Source: Mytilus edulis (taxonomy: Eukaryota; Mollusca; Bivalvia; Mytilida; Mytilidae). From it: 64,000 bases of DNA. Made by a program: the position numbers and the translations under genes. Location of the stretch: assembly GCF_963676685.1 (NCBI RefSeq), contig NC_092354.1, forward strand, positions 19,536,746 to 19,600,745, given 5' to 3'. Positions within the stretch are counted from its first letter, which is position 1; each line of letters begins with the position of its first letter. The notes under the pieces are model-generated. The model was not told the origin of the DNA and made no database searches. It was given only the letters and a program-made list of their open reading frames with translations. Below are positions 1-13,000 of this stretch, piece by piece.

Positions 1-1
1 C

Positions 2-122
2 TTTAAATTGTTAACGAGCATAATGAACATTTTTTTTAAACAATCTCATTAACACCTGGTGATACTGGAATTTAAATTGTTAACGAGCATAATGAACATT
101 TTTTTAAAAACATCTCATTAAC
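2..122. repeat. Tandem duplication, about 69-bp period
   Basis: TTTAAATTGTTAACGAGCAT occurs at 2 and again at 71, each followed by AATGAACATTTTTTT and a CTCATTAACA end. Confidence 0.7.
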
Positions 123-589
123 ATACAGATTTTTTGTCTGAACTTTGCTTACATAGATCTGACAACGACGTTCGCCATTACTTTCCTTGTGAAAACCATT
201 TAGGATCCTCAGATGTTGACGTTATGATAATTCTTTCGAACTATACAGGCAGGCATTTCTATTGGTACATGTAATAACAATGTTGGTTGGTGAACGCAAA
301 GTACGGACAACAATACTTAGTCCCGCATATGTTTATTTTACTTTAGAAACGTTTTGTTCGATTGAAACATTTTGTGTTATAGGATTTATGAATTTTGAAC
401 ATCGGTATACTGCTGTTGCCTTTATTTAGAAAGATACTATAAGACACAATTTAAATCTCAATATAAATGATGTTTCCTGTATATGCTTTATGCAATAATA
501 ACAATATTGATTTATCAAATTGTGTGGATATAAGCAGCTTTTATAACACGATTAACTATGATTAGATTTTGTTGTGTTTTAACGCCACT

Positions 590-805
590 TTTACTCACCG
601 CGTTGAGGCTATTTCGTGGTTGCCAGTTTTTTATAAGTGGAGGAAGCCCGGCGAAAACCACCGACCTTCGAGAGGAAAACTGACAATCCTAGTCAATTAA
701 GATTGGAGTCGCGTGCACCCGTACGAGCAGGGTTCAAACTCCCAACCTCAGTGTTGACTGGCTAGTGATTACAGTAGTAACTACTTTGACCACTTGACCA
801 CCGAG
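590..805 (-). repeat. tRNA-derived SINE (V-SINE-like)
   Basis: On the minus strand a box-A-like GGTCAAGTGGTCAAAG is followed by a box-B-like GAGTTTGAACCC and then GTGGTTTTCGCCGGGCTTCC, resembling the conserved V domain of V-SINEs such as molluscan RUDI. The family name is from memory of type, not a search. Confidence 0.6.
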
Positions 806-866
806 GCCCCCCATGATTCACTATGAAGCTTAAGAGCTATGATATATGATACATATAACAACTTAC

Positions 867-1028
867 CTGTTGTTAGTGGACAATTACAGCTAAGACATCC
901 ACTGGAGTCCATAACAACACAACTCATATCACACGTTGAGACATCAAATGGTGGACAACCACCGGCACCTTGTCCTCCGCCAGATACATTTCCTGTGGTT
1001 GAAGCTACTGTCGATCTTGTCGGTGCCA
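867..1028 (-). CDS. Gene A exon 12: cysteine module, last visible exon
   Basis: Acceptor TTGTTTTAG and donor GTAAGT, 162 nt, phase 1-1. Module CPPFDVSTCDMSC...SGCLSCNC after linker GNVSGGGQGAGG. The strong donor shows that the gene continues; no further exon is visible in 1-860. Confidence 0.86.
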
Positions 1029-4000
1029 CTAAAACAAGAATGTGTCCCAAGTACACGACTGCCCCACTCGCACTATCATTATTATGTTCAGTGGACCGTA
1101 AAAGCTCTAATTTGGCATTAAAACTTCGTCAAAAACTACCTTTACCAAAAACTTAAACCTGAAGCGGGACAGACGGACGAACGAACGAACGGACGGACAC
1201 ACAGACCAGAACACATAGCCGCTCTCTTCTATGGTAGGTGGGGCATACAATATTAGATTTTTACCGACAAGATTCCAGTTGGGTTATTTTACTTTTTGAT
1301 GAACTTAAGTGATTGCTTACATATTCTCTAACATGCAGGTTACCTGCCAAACACACCCTATATATGTATACTTAATATTTTAGTAAAAGTGATCTTCCAA
1401 CGGTTACTTATTTTTAAACAATAAAATGCTATCTTTCCAGAGTACTTGAGTTCAATCTCATGGATTTCGGGTTTGGTTTTTTTTTGTAATTAATTCAGTT
1501 AAAGGTTGTTTTTTTATTATATAGATATAGGAAGAGGTGGTATGTCAGATGTGGTTGCCAATGAGACAACTCTCCATCCAAATAACAATCTATAAAAGTA
1601 AACCAACATAGGTCAATGTACGGCATTCAACATGGAGCCTTGGCTCACACCGAACAACAAGCTATAAAGGGCCCCAACATTACTAGTGTAAAACCATTCA
1701 AACGGGAATACACAGTTAGTAGATAGCCCTTTGATACTTAATTGCTATTAATGGCATTTGTTTATGTATACACCAGTGCAACAAGGCTCACTGTACTATT
1801 CCTCTAGACATGAAATATGTATTTAATGTTAATGTTTAATGACTCATATTGTTCACTATATCAAATAATCCCGTATATATAGTATTAAATCACTAACACA
1901 CTGTGAAACAAATAATATGGTTCTAAACGGGGATAAAAAATACTCCTCTTCGAATTTTTTACGGACGCCATTATGATTCAATATGACGGAATACTTGAAG
2001 GCCGTACGGTGACCAATAGTTGTTAGTGTCATTTTAGTCTCTTGTGGACAGTTCTCTAATTGGCAACCATACCACATCTTCTTTTTTTATATTCACAATT
2101 GGCCAATATTATGCTCCAGTTGTGGTGATATTTTCTTACACCTTTGGTAACTTAAATCATCTTTATAGAAAGAAAGAAAAAATATCTGCACTACTTCTAA
2201 ATAAAAAAAAACAGAATTAAGAATTTACTAAAAAACTAGTTTCTGCAATCTACAGTTATAAACAAAAAAACACACTATACTATACCTTACCTGTAGATGC
2301 TGGACAGTTACAACTCAAACATCCGTTGGCGTCCATGCTAACACAATCCATGTCACATGTTGACACGTCAAAGGGAGGGCATCCACCTGCTCCTTGGCCT
2401 CCTCCACTAGATGGTGCTTGTGTAGTTCCTCCTGAAGGTGCGACTACAAATATTGAAAAGGTTTTAGAATTCATTTCCATAAAATTCATACATTCATATT
2501 TATGGCCATTGTGTTAAATGCAAACTAGAGGCTCTAAAGAGCCTGTGTCGCTCACCTTGGTCTATGTGCATATCAAACAAAGGACACAAATGGATTCATG
2601 ACAAAATTGTATTTTGGCGATAATGATGTGTTTGAAGTTCTTACTTTACTGAACGATTTTGCTTCTTACAATTATATCTATAATGAACTTTGCCCATTAG
2701 TAACAGAGAACTATATTTGGTAAAAATTTACATAAATTTACCAAATTAATGAAAATTGTTAAAAATTGACTATAAAGGGCAATAACTCCTTAAGGGGTCA
2801 ATTGACCATTTAGGTCATGTTGACTTATTTGTAGGCTTACTTTGCTGAACATTATTGCTGTTTAACAGGGGTTAAAAAATCCACTAGCCCGACGCCCGGG
2901 ACTACAGTATTTAGGCCTCGGGCAACCAAAACTTGCAACCCAATATGCCCGACGGACTAGTGACAAAAAATTCTTGGCGTTTCTAAAATAGAAAGGGGAA
3001 ACTCCGGATGGATCCCGTACTTTCAATATCGATGTATCAGTACAGGGGTAGTGTACATTGCTTATGCAACCTGATTGATTTGTTGCAATATAAATGTGAA
3101 TCCTTTTTGACAGCAGAAACCTGACTTTTGTTAGATATAACTTTTGAAACACGTGCACATGTTATGGACTTGGGATTTGGTCAACTCATAATAACAGAAA
3201 TTGAGAATATTCAGTAAATATTCAATTATCAATTAATTGAATATATCTGCTAATGTCAGTAATCGGATAGTTTTTGTTAACATAAGTTTTGGGTATCCGA
3301 TTTGCAAAAATCTACTGTACAATGGAAAAAAATTGTTAACTTTATTGAATTCATTGTTATTGCAGCAAACTCTGAATTTGTAAGTCATACTAGGGCTAGC
3401 AGGTCAGTTTTGCTGGGCTAGTAGTTTTTCCAACAGGGCTAGTAAAATCCTGCTACCAATTAGCCCTGGGCTAGTGAGTTACAACAAAATTTCTTAACCC
3501 CTGCTGTTAACAGTTTATCGCTATCTATAATAGTATTCAAGATAACCAAAAACGGCAAAATTTCTTTAAAAATAACCAATTGGAGGGCAGCAACCTAACA
3601 ACCAGTTGTCCAATTTATCTGAAAAATTCAGAGCAATAAATATTGACCTGATTAACAATTTAACTTCATGTCAGATTTGCTCTAAATGCTTTGGTTTCAT
3701 AGTTATAAGCCAAAAACTGCATTTTACCCCTATGTTCTATTTTTAGCCGTGGCGGCCATCTTGGTTGAATGGCCAGGTCATCGGACACATTTTTCAAACT
3801 AGATACCCCAAAGATGATTGTGGCCTAGTAGTTTCAGTGGAGATTTTGTAAAAGATTATTTAGATTTATGAAAAATGGTTAAAAATTGACTATAAAGGGC
3901 AATAACTCCTAAAGGGGTCAACTGACCATTTCGGTCATGTTGACTTATTTGTAAATCTAACTTTGCTGAACATTATTGCTGTTTACAGTTTATCTCTATC

Positions 4001-7000
4001 TATAATAATATTCAAGATAATAACCAAAAACAGCAAAATTTCCTCAAAATTACCAATTCAGGGGCAGCAACCCAACAACGGGTTGACTGATTCAACTGAA
4101 AATTTCAGGGCAGATAGATCTTGACCTGATAAACATTTTTATTCCATGTCAGATTTCCTCAAAATGCTTTGGTTTTTGAGTTATAAGCCAAAAACTGCAT
4201 TTTACCCCTATGTTCTATTTTTAGCCGTGGCGGCCATCTTGGTTAGTTGACCGGGTCACGCCACACATTTTTTAAACTAGATACCCAAATGATGATTGTG
4301 GCCAAGTTTGGTTTGATTTGGCCCAGTAGTTTCAGAGGAGAATAATTTTGTAAAAGCTAACGCCGGACGACGACGGACGACGGACGACGGACGCCGGACG
4401 CCGGACGCAAAGTGATGAGAAAAGCTCACTTGGCCCTTTGGGCCAGGTGAGCTAAAAAAACTAAGTCAATGTTTTAAAAACTGTATGTTAAATGAAGAAA
4501 ACTATGTTCCCAACTGTTCTATTTTCCAAACTGTAGCAGATGAACAGATTGACCAGTTGCATGCTTAATGTTGGTATTTACAAGTAGCTTGCATGCATTT
4601 AAAACGTTATAGAGCATCAATGACGTATTCAACACAGTGGTATTTACATGAAAATGGCGCACAATTGAAGCTATACCAACCACAAGATCCTCACTGCCGA
4701 TAAGACACATTTATAAAATAAAACATTTTCCTTCCTTCGAAACTCTATAGAGAAAAAAATCCTGTTTACTAAAACTGAGGGAAACGCATCAAATAGATAA
4801 ATCAAGAGAACAACGACACAACAGAAACACAATATTAATATGTAACACAAACAAAAACGAACAATAATATAACAATGGGCATTTTCCTGACTTGGTAGAG
4901 GACATTTTCAGAAAAAAAATGGTGGTTTGAACCCAGTTTTGTGGCATGTCAAACCTTCCTCTTTTATGGCAATGTTAAAAATAACATTGAAATGACAACT
5001 TTACATTACAAGACTACAATACAAATAAATGAGAAAACATATAGGACAGAGAAACACACGAATAATAGCTAACAAAAGGTACCATGTCTACATTTTAATA
5101 CGCCAGACACGCGTCTCGTCCACATAAGACCAACCAGTGACGCTCGGACGAAAAAAGCCCGAAAGCCAAAACAAGTACAAAGATGAAGAGCACTAAGGAC
5201 CAGAAATTTCAAAAGGATGAGCCCAACACGGCCAGGGTTTTCTGCCTGGGATAAGAATATCCTTATTATTTAGAACAATTCATACTTTTGCAAACGGTAT
5301 ATTTTATTAATAAATGACTATATTAGATATAAATGTTAAAACTGAAGTGGTGACTAACTACAGAATAAAAACAGATACATTACATAAAACAACCTAATCC
5401 AGCACATAAAAATGCACAGCCGAGTTAGCCGAAGCCTCAACGTACAAAGTGACGTCACATTTGAATTTGTAAAATTAACTCCCAAAAATAAGATAGAATT
5501 ATGATGATTTAAGATTAGATTTGTAATACTGATATTACATTTATTAATAACAAGGAAAATCACAATACTTATTAATATGAAATTGTGGTAGTAATTAGAT
5601 AATAACCACTATTTAGTTTAGTGATGTTCAAAATTCCATAGATCGATTAGGAACAGACAAATAAGGTTACAAACAGAAACTAAAGTGGTTGCAAATTTTG
5701 TTTTGAAATAATCTTATAATCGCCTTGAACATTTTAGCTCTATAAACTACATAATTTATTGTTCGGACGTCCATATAACCTCAAGAACAGTGCACTCTTA
5801 ATGACTTTATCAAACAAATAGATATAAGAAGATGTGGTGTGAGTGCTAATGAGACAACTCTCCATCCAAATAACAATTAATAAAAGTAAACCATTATAGA
5901 TCAATGAACGGTCTTCAACACGGAGCCTTGGCTCACACCGAAAAACAAGCTATAGGTTGCATTTCTGTAAATATTGACAATGCAATTTCCCATAGGAACT
6001 CCTTTTACGGCTAAAACTGTACCACTTTTACTATGAAGTTTTGAAAAATATCTTATCCTAGAATTGAAAGTTCATATGCACCACAAGTTTTTTTCAAAGG
6101 TCAAAATATAGGCTGTGCGGCATATTTTCAACGTTTATATGCCCTGAACTTCTCAGAGTTTAAACTTACACTAATTTTCTTAACTACCCCTACCTCGAAT
6201 GAAAGGTTACCACAGATTTCAATGTAAACAATATGCACGTGTTTATTTACTGGTAACATTCCCAAGTTCTGTCTCTGCGATATGGAACACAGAGAGCATA
6301 ACTGGGAACCAGTATGTAAACAAAATGAATTTTCTATGAATATTCAATTACTCCCCAAAAGGCGTGTTTTGAGAAACAGCGGTATTTACAAAGTGCAACC
6401 TATAAAGGGCACCAAAATTATCTTACCTGTTGGTGCTGCACAGTTACAACTTAAACAGCCAGATGAATCCATTGAAACACAATTTAAATCACAGACTGAA
6501 GCATCGAACGGTGGACAGCCTCCTGCACCCTGGCCCCTAGACGTCTGATTTCCTGAACTAGATGAATTTGTTGCACCTGGACTAACTAAAGAGAGCAAGA
6601 AAACAAAAGTTTTTTTAATTCCAGTTAGGACATTCATTATAGATAATTGGTGTTCAAGTGTATTTAAAGTGTATCTGAATTTCAGTTCAATACTGTGTTT
6701 CCTATATTTCATAAATGTTTATTTGTTTAAATTGATTCAACATTCTAAACTTTATTGTTTCTTTAATGATGTTTGCTATTCCCATTTTTCCCTTAAGATA
6801 ATGTAAAGCATTTGTGCTTTCACAAAGCAATGCGGTGATTAATAAAAATAATCGCGTGAACTCTAAAGACCATCAACCCTCTTATTAATAATTGTATTGG
6901 CACTCAGCAGCCAGTTTTCAATACTAAATTACAGAATCCTGGCTTCTGACAGTATCATAAATAATAACATGGGATTTAAAAATATTTGAGAGTGTTCATG

Positions 7001-10000
7001 ATCCCCTAAGTTAGTTCTTATACCAGTTTCAACTTATTTTCGCGGATACTTTAGTTTGCGTGTTGCCCTTTCTAGTCTTCTTCGCAGCTATTTTATTTCG
7101 CGATTTTCGCATTAACTTGATGTACTTTAGTAAGGAAAGATACATAAGTTTGACATTTTCGCGACGATTTATATTCGCGTTATGTTTCTCCGTGCAAAAG
7201 TTTCAAAAAAAAATCGCTTGCAAATTAAGCTGATTTACAGTATCCGTGTCGTAAGTGCGTTTAAGAATTCAACTGAAAGCACAATTAAATAATCTTTTAA
7301 AAAAACAATAAATGATATTCTAGATATTTAACCTGTCGATGCTGGACAATTACAGCTCAAACATCCATTGGCATCCATACTAACACAATCCATGTCACAT
7401 GTTGACACATCAAAAGGAGGGCATCCACCTGCTCCTTGACCTCCTCCACTAGATGGCGTTTGAGTAGTTCCTCCTGACGGAGTAACTGAAATATTGATAA
7501 TTTGACTGCAGATTTTGGATTTCGACCATAATTTGTCTACTGTTGTTCATTTATAATTTCAAAATCCGAACCCTTATACAAACATCTTTGAGCAGGTATA
7601 ACTGTAAGATACTGAACATATAGGCAAGCCAGGTACGAATCAGATACATGCATTAGGGAGATACATTCCTTAATTTCAAATGATTTCCTTAGTTTATTTT
7701 AGAGAATTTAAATCAACCATAATGTTCATGACAGGACCAAAGTACTGAGCTACTTGACTTATGATATCCAATATTATATCATAAGAGATAGAAAGAAAAT
7801 AAAAGCAAAAAATAAATTATTTGAATTGGCTGTTCAATTGATGATTTTGAAAATTATCTATTTAATTTATAAAAGCTAAGCGTGTACTAATAAATGGATA
7901 TTATATGATTCTCTCAAAAGGCTAGCTTTCTAAATCTACGACATGTACGAGGCATTATTCCAGATGGTTATTATTCTTTTCAAATCAAAGTCCTATTAAC
8001 AATGTACTTATTTTGACAATTATCATAAAGGTGTGTCCTTAAATATCACTCTGGATTAAAATAAAAAGTATATAGCAATGTTCTAATTACTGCGGATTTT
8101 TCATTTCCCACGATGCATTATTTTCGTACAACTCCAGTATATGATATCTAACCTGTTGACGCCGGACAATTGCAACTCAAACATCCATTTTCATCCATGC
8201 TAACACAGTCCATGTCACATACTGACACATCAAAGGGAGGGCATCCTCCTGCCCCCTGGCCTCCTCCACTAGATGGTACCTGTGTAGTTCCTTCAGCAGA
8301 GGAAGCTACAAATTTGATAATTCTCATTATTGCAGTTTTAGTAGGTAAATAGATAGCAATATTTCCATTACTGTAGATTCATTTATTTTCGTGAGTTCTA
8401 ATTTTCGTTGATATTTTACTTTTTTGTTTTGGCAAAGTCTGTACGAAATTCATTTAAATTTAGAGGTATATCGCTGTTCAATGAGAGGGCATCCAACTGC
8501 TCTCTGTATCAATGAGTTCACAACTTTGATTTTGATTTTTGGAGTTTGAACCTTATTTTTTCTTATAATTTCTTAATTTTTCAACGGAGAATTTAAAAAT
8601 AGTTTGTTAATCATGTCAGTACCGAAGCACTTACTACTCAGTTGTTGATATCTCAGTGGTCGATCAAATGCTAAATAAAAATGCTAGAAATACTAATAAA
8701 ACTTGATCAATTGAAATTTGTAAGATAGTTGCCTTATTGTTATCAGACTTCTTCTCCTTATTATGTGAACGTGGTTGAAACATTTTTTATTTTATTTTAC
8801 TGGTTTTACAGAGTTTTGAGATTTCAGAAATATGATGCAATATAATAGATCAGTTTTAAATGCATTGTTTGTATTGTTTTTATGATCTGGCACGTGTGCT
8901 ATCTAAAACGCTTTAAAATATGGTAAGATACAAATCCAAGTGTTCTACTATTATTTATAATTAGAGCATGTGGACTGTTTATATATAATTCTGATTAGTG
9001 CCAGGTTATCTTCTACTGGATGTATAGAAGGTACTATGGCATACGTAGCAAATTACATTCTGGTTCAAATGAAATACGTACCAGTCGTTGTTAACGGACA
9101 GTTACAACTTAAACAACCCATCGAGTCCATCCCAACACAACTCATATCACAGTTACTGACATCAAAGGGTGGACATCCTCCTGATCCTTTAGATATTCCT
9201 GATTTGAAATAATTTACATTGCATATAATAGCATATTATCGTTTTTAAAATTTGAAACATGTCTAACAGAAACTACCACATAAAAACAGAAACTGTTACA
9301 TGTAGAGCAGAAAGACCATTTGAAGAGCCAACACTGCCATAGAAAGAGCATAAACTACGCAGAAACTACCACATGACACATTTCGAAACTCTTTAATCTT
9401 CGGAAATATATGAATTAATCACGGGTTTTGGTGGTGCTCAAGTTGTTCAGTCCTTTGTTTTCTATAGAATGTTTTGTATTTTTTTTATACCTCCTCTCTC
9501 CTTTATGGCAGTTTTAAAAAAAATCAAATGTCCATGTATTTGGTTTCAACAATAACAAGTGAGTTTTAGATAATCGCGCTAATATCAATATGCATCAATA
9601 ACATAAAAAAAATAGACATTTTAAACATGGACGACTTATAAACTCTTTGAAACATTTTATTTGAATAAGAAATGTAAAGTAGGTATCCTTTAGCTGGTCA
9701 CAGTTTCATATTTAAAAAAAAATTCAATACAATGGATTCAAAAACTCTTTTTCCTTTAAGTGAGTTGTGGTGTGCACAGTTTATGAAACGACAAAACAAT
9801 GGTATGTCCAGCCTGTTCGATCAATAAAGGGGACAATCTTGAGGTTTTGACACCTCTTATCCCTCTCCCGACATGACTTGTTGCAATCGAAAAATGCACC
9901 TTAGCTTCAATAAAGGTAACACAATTTTATCTAAACTGACACCTGTTGAACAATCACACACTAAGCAATGGTCTTTATTAGTCTTAATGCAGCTCTTCTG

Positions 10001-13000
10001 ACATGCGTGTTCATCAAAAGGTGCACATCCTGGTCCATTAACAAGATTGGTATTACTGCCTACGACTGTTACTACAGAAAAAAAGTATGAGTCTATAATG
10101 TTTTATTCTATATGACAAATATATCATCTATTTACTGAAGAATAAGATATTTAAACTGTGATTCTTGATTTTCCTTTACAATTTCGTTATACTATATACC
10201 ATGATGAAGACAAGCGTATTTTAATATTGTGTAATTTTGTAAACTTTAACAGTAATAGATATTGGCAAATAGAAAATCTTTTCTCATTCAATATATTTCA
10301 TTCATTTTAAATTCTTTTGATGATCAAAATTTATAAACATATTCACATTGAAAGAAATGGTATAATTGTTTCTTTAGTTGAAAATGTATAAATCATGATT
10401 CAGTAAAATACGTTTTCTTCTAGTTGCGAATTACATGGTATGAGTCTTTAATGTTTTATTCTCTATGACAAATATATCATCTATTTACTGAAGAATATGA
10501 TATTAAATTTTTGGTACTAGATTTTCCTTAACAATTTAGTTATACTATACAATAATGAATTAAGTGTATTTCAATATTGTGTGATTTTGTAAACTAAACA
10601 GTAATAGATATTGTCTAAATAGCAAATCTTTTCTCATTCAATATATTTCCTTTACTTAAATTTTTTTGATGATCAAAATTTATAAACATATTCACATTGA
10701 AGGAAATACTATATTTCATTTTTAAGTTGAAAATGTATAACTTACAATTCCGAAAAATATGTTTTACTATAGTTGCGAATTGCATGGTCGAAATGGAACA
10801 AAGTTGACATCAATTTGAGAAATACGAAAAAAATCTGATATAATCCTAAAGAGACCTTGGATGGACACAATCAGTAGATGTGGTATTAAAAGATGGACGA
10901 AAATTACCAGAGGGACAGTCAAATTCATAGATCGAAAATAACTGACAACGCCATGTTTAAGAAAATTGAAAGACAAACAGACAAATATTAGAACACAAGA
11001 CACAACAAAGGAAACTAAGGACTTAGCAACAAGAACCCAATCAAAAACTGGGGGTGGTCTCATGTGCTCCGGAACGGTAAGCAGATCTTGCTCCACATTT
11101 GTCACCCGTCGTGTTGTTTATGTTATTACAAACCCGGTACATAGTCTAATTCGGTAGGTTACATTCCTAATGAAAAAGGAAGTGGATTGTAATTACGACA
11201 TAAGGAACATATCTGATATCATCTGTGAAACGGTTATTATGTAGACGAAACGTGCGTCTGGCGTACTAAATTATAATCCTGGTACCTTTTGATAACTTTT
11301 TATTCAATAACGGTCAATAAGCTAGTGATGGAGTCCGCAAATTTTACGAAGGAATGATTTCAACTTCACCATTTGGAACTCTTGATTTAATAGCAATCCT
11401 CTATCAAGGAAATCATGATAGGAAATACAAGCCCGAGAATATCGTATCAATTTGGAGATATATCCGTTTGCAGGCGGATATGTAAATTATGCAACAGATA
11501 TGTTGTTCTCTCATTGGCTCTTATAATATATAGGCGACTTGTTCTACTTCAAAGAAACGAAAGTATCACAATCGTCATAATCATCCAAGAGATCGATTCA
11601 AAAGTTAAAGGATGGCTCATAATTACAAGAAACTGGTTGTTTTCCCTTTTACTGGAAACTAGGAACTCGATCCTCAATCCCGATTTATTTCCGAATAGAA
11701 GGTGAAATCTAATTTGCCGTTTCAGAATCTAATGCATCCTGGGTAATATTTTCAAAAGTGTACACCAAAACGTCGTGATTGGTTAAAAATGTCATAAACA
11801 ATGGAAATTCAACCAATGATGTGACGTTATTTTCATTTTGGGGTACAAACAATGAAATTACCCATCATTCTTTAGATTCTGAAATGGCCAATTGGAAGTT
11901 CATACGTTTAGAAGAAACGTTTCACCGATCAGTAGAATTTTAAAATCTATATATGAAGCAGATTTTGCAAATTTCGCATACTCAAATTAAAATGATCATG
12001 ATTATAGTAATATAGAATGTTTTTAGTAGATATTAAACCTGAAATAATTAAATATTTTGGCAAAAGATCAGGGTTCTGAGTATCGACATGATTTGGATTT
12101 CTCTCCCTACTCTTGGATTTTATGGTGGTATTTCCCGACCCAAATGGTTAAACACAACATTTATTTTCATAAATAGTATAATACATATAGTACATTATAT
12201 ATATTTATATACAATGACATAAATATCAATAATGTGGTCATTTTTATAAATTTCCTGTTTACAAAACTTTTAATTTTTCGAAAAACTAAGGATTTTCTTA
12301 TCCCAGGCATAGATTACCTTAGCTGTATTTGGCACAACTTTTTTGGAATTTTGGATCCTCAATGCTCTTCAACTTTGTACTTGTTTGGCTTTATAAATAT
12401 TTTGATATGAGCGTCACTGGTGAGTCTTATGAAGACGAAAAGCGCGTCTGACGTACTGAATCATAATCCCGGTACCTTTAATAACTAGTTGTATCCGTTA
12501 CCTTGTGTATTATTGCTGCATTTGCATAAAACACATCCCATACTGTCTATTGAAACACAAGCCATAGGACAGCCCTTTGGAAATGTTGGACAACCAGTAC
12601 CTGTCAATTAAAATTAGTATCTATGACCTTCTCATGAAAGAGGCTCTTAATTGGTGATCTTTAAATTATGTATTCTTTGGGGCTTTTTTCAAATAATTTT
12701 TATCTTTCTCTATGTATTATCATTTTTCCCCATTATTCTTTTTTTTCCAATCAATTATTTTATTTTTCTTTATTAAGTTCGCTATTATTTTTGCATTCTT
12801 CTTGTTTCAAGTCCTTTATTCTGCCCTTTTGGTCATTATTCTCTATTCACTAAAACAAATCCAGACCCTCATGGAAGTTTGTGTGTGATACCAATACCTT
12901 CCATGGTTTATATTCTTGCGAACACTGCAACCAAGTCATGTAAATATATCTTATGGCATTTGTAAGAAATTATCTTCATTATGATTTTGTGTATTTGGTC

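Larger units (their letters stand above)
2527..4458. repeat. Large bivalve-type dispersed repeat with internal duplication
   Basis: It begins GAGGCTCTAAAGAGCCTGTG and ends with the hairpin AGCTCACTTGGCC...GGCCAGGTGAGCT after a GGACGACGGACGCCGGACG tract. An inner unit starting TTGACTATAAAGGGCAATAA appears at about 2766 and 3886, so roughly 470 bp is duplicated. It fills the intron between exons 10 and 11 of Gene A. Confidence 0.7.
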
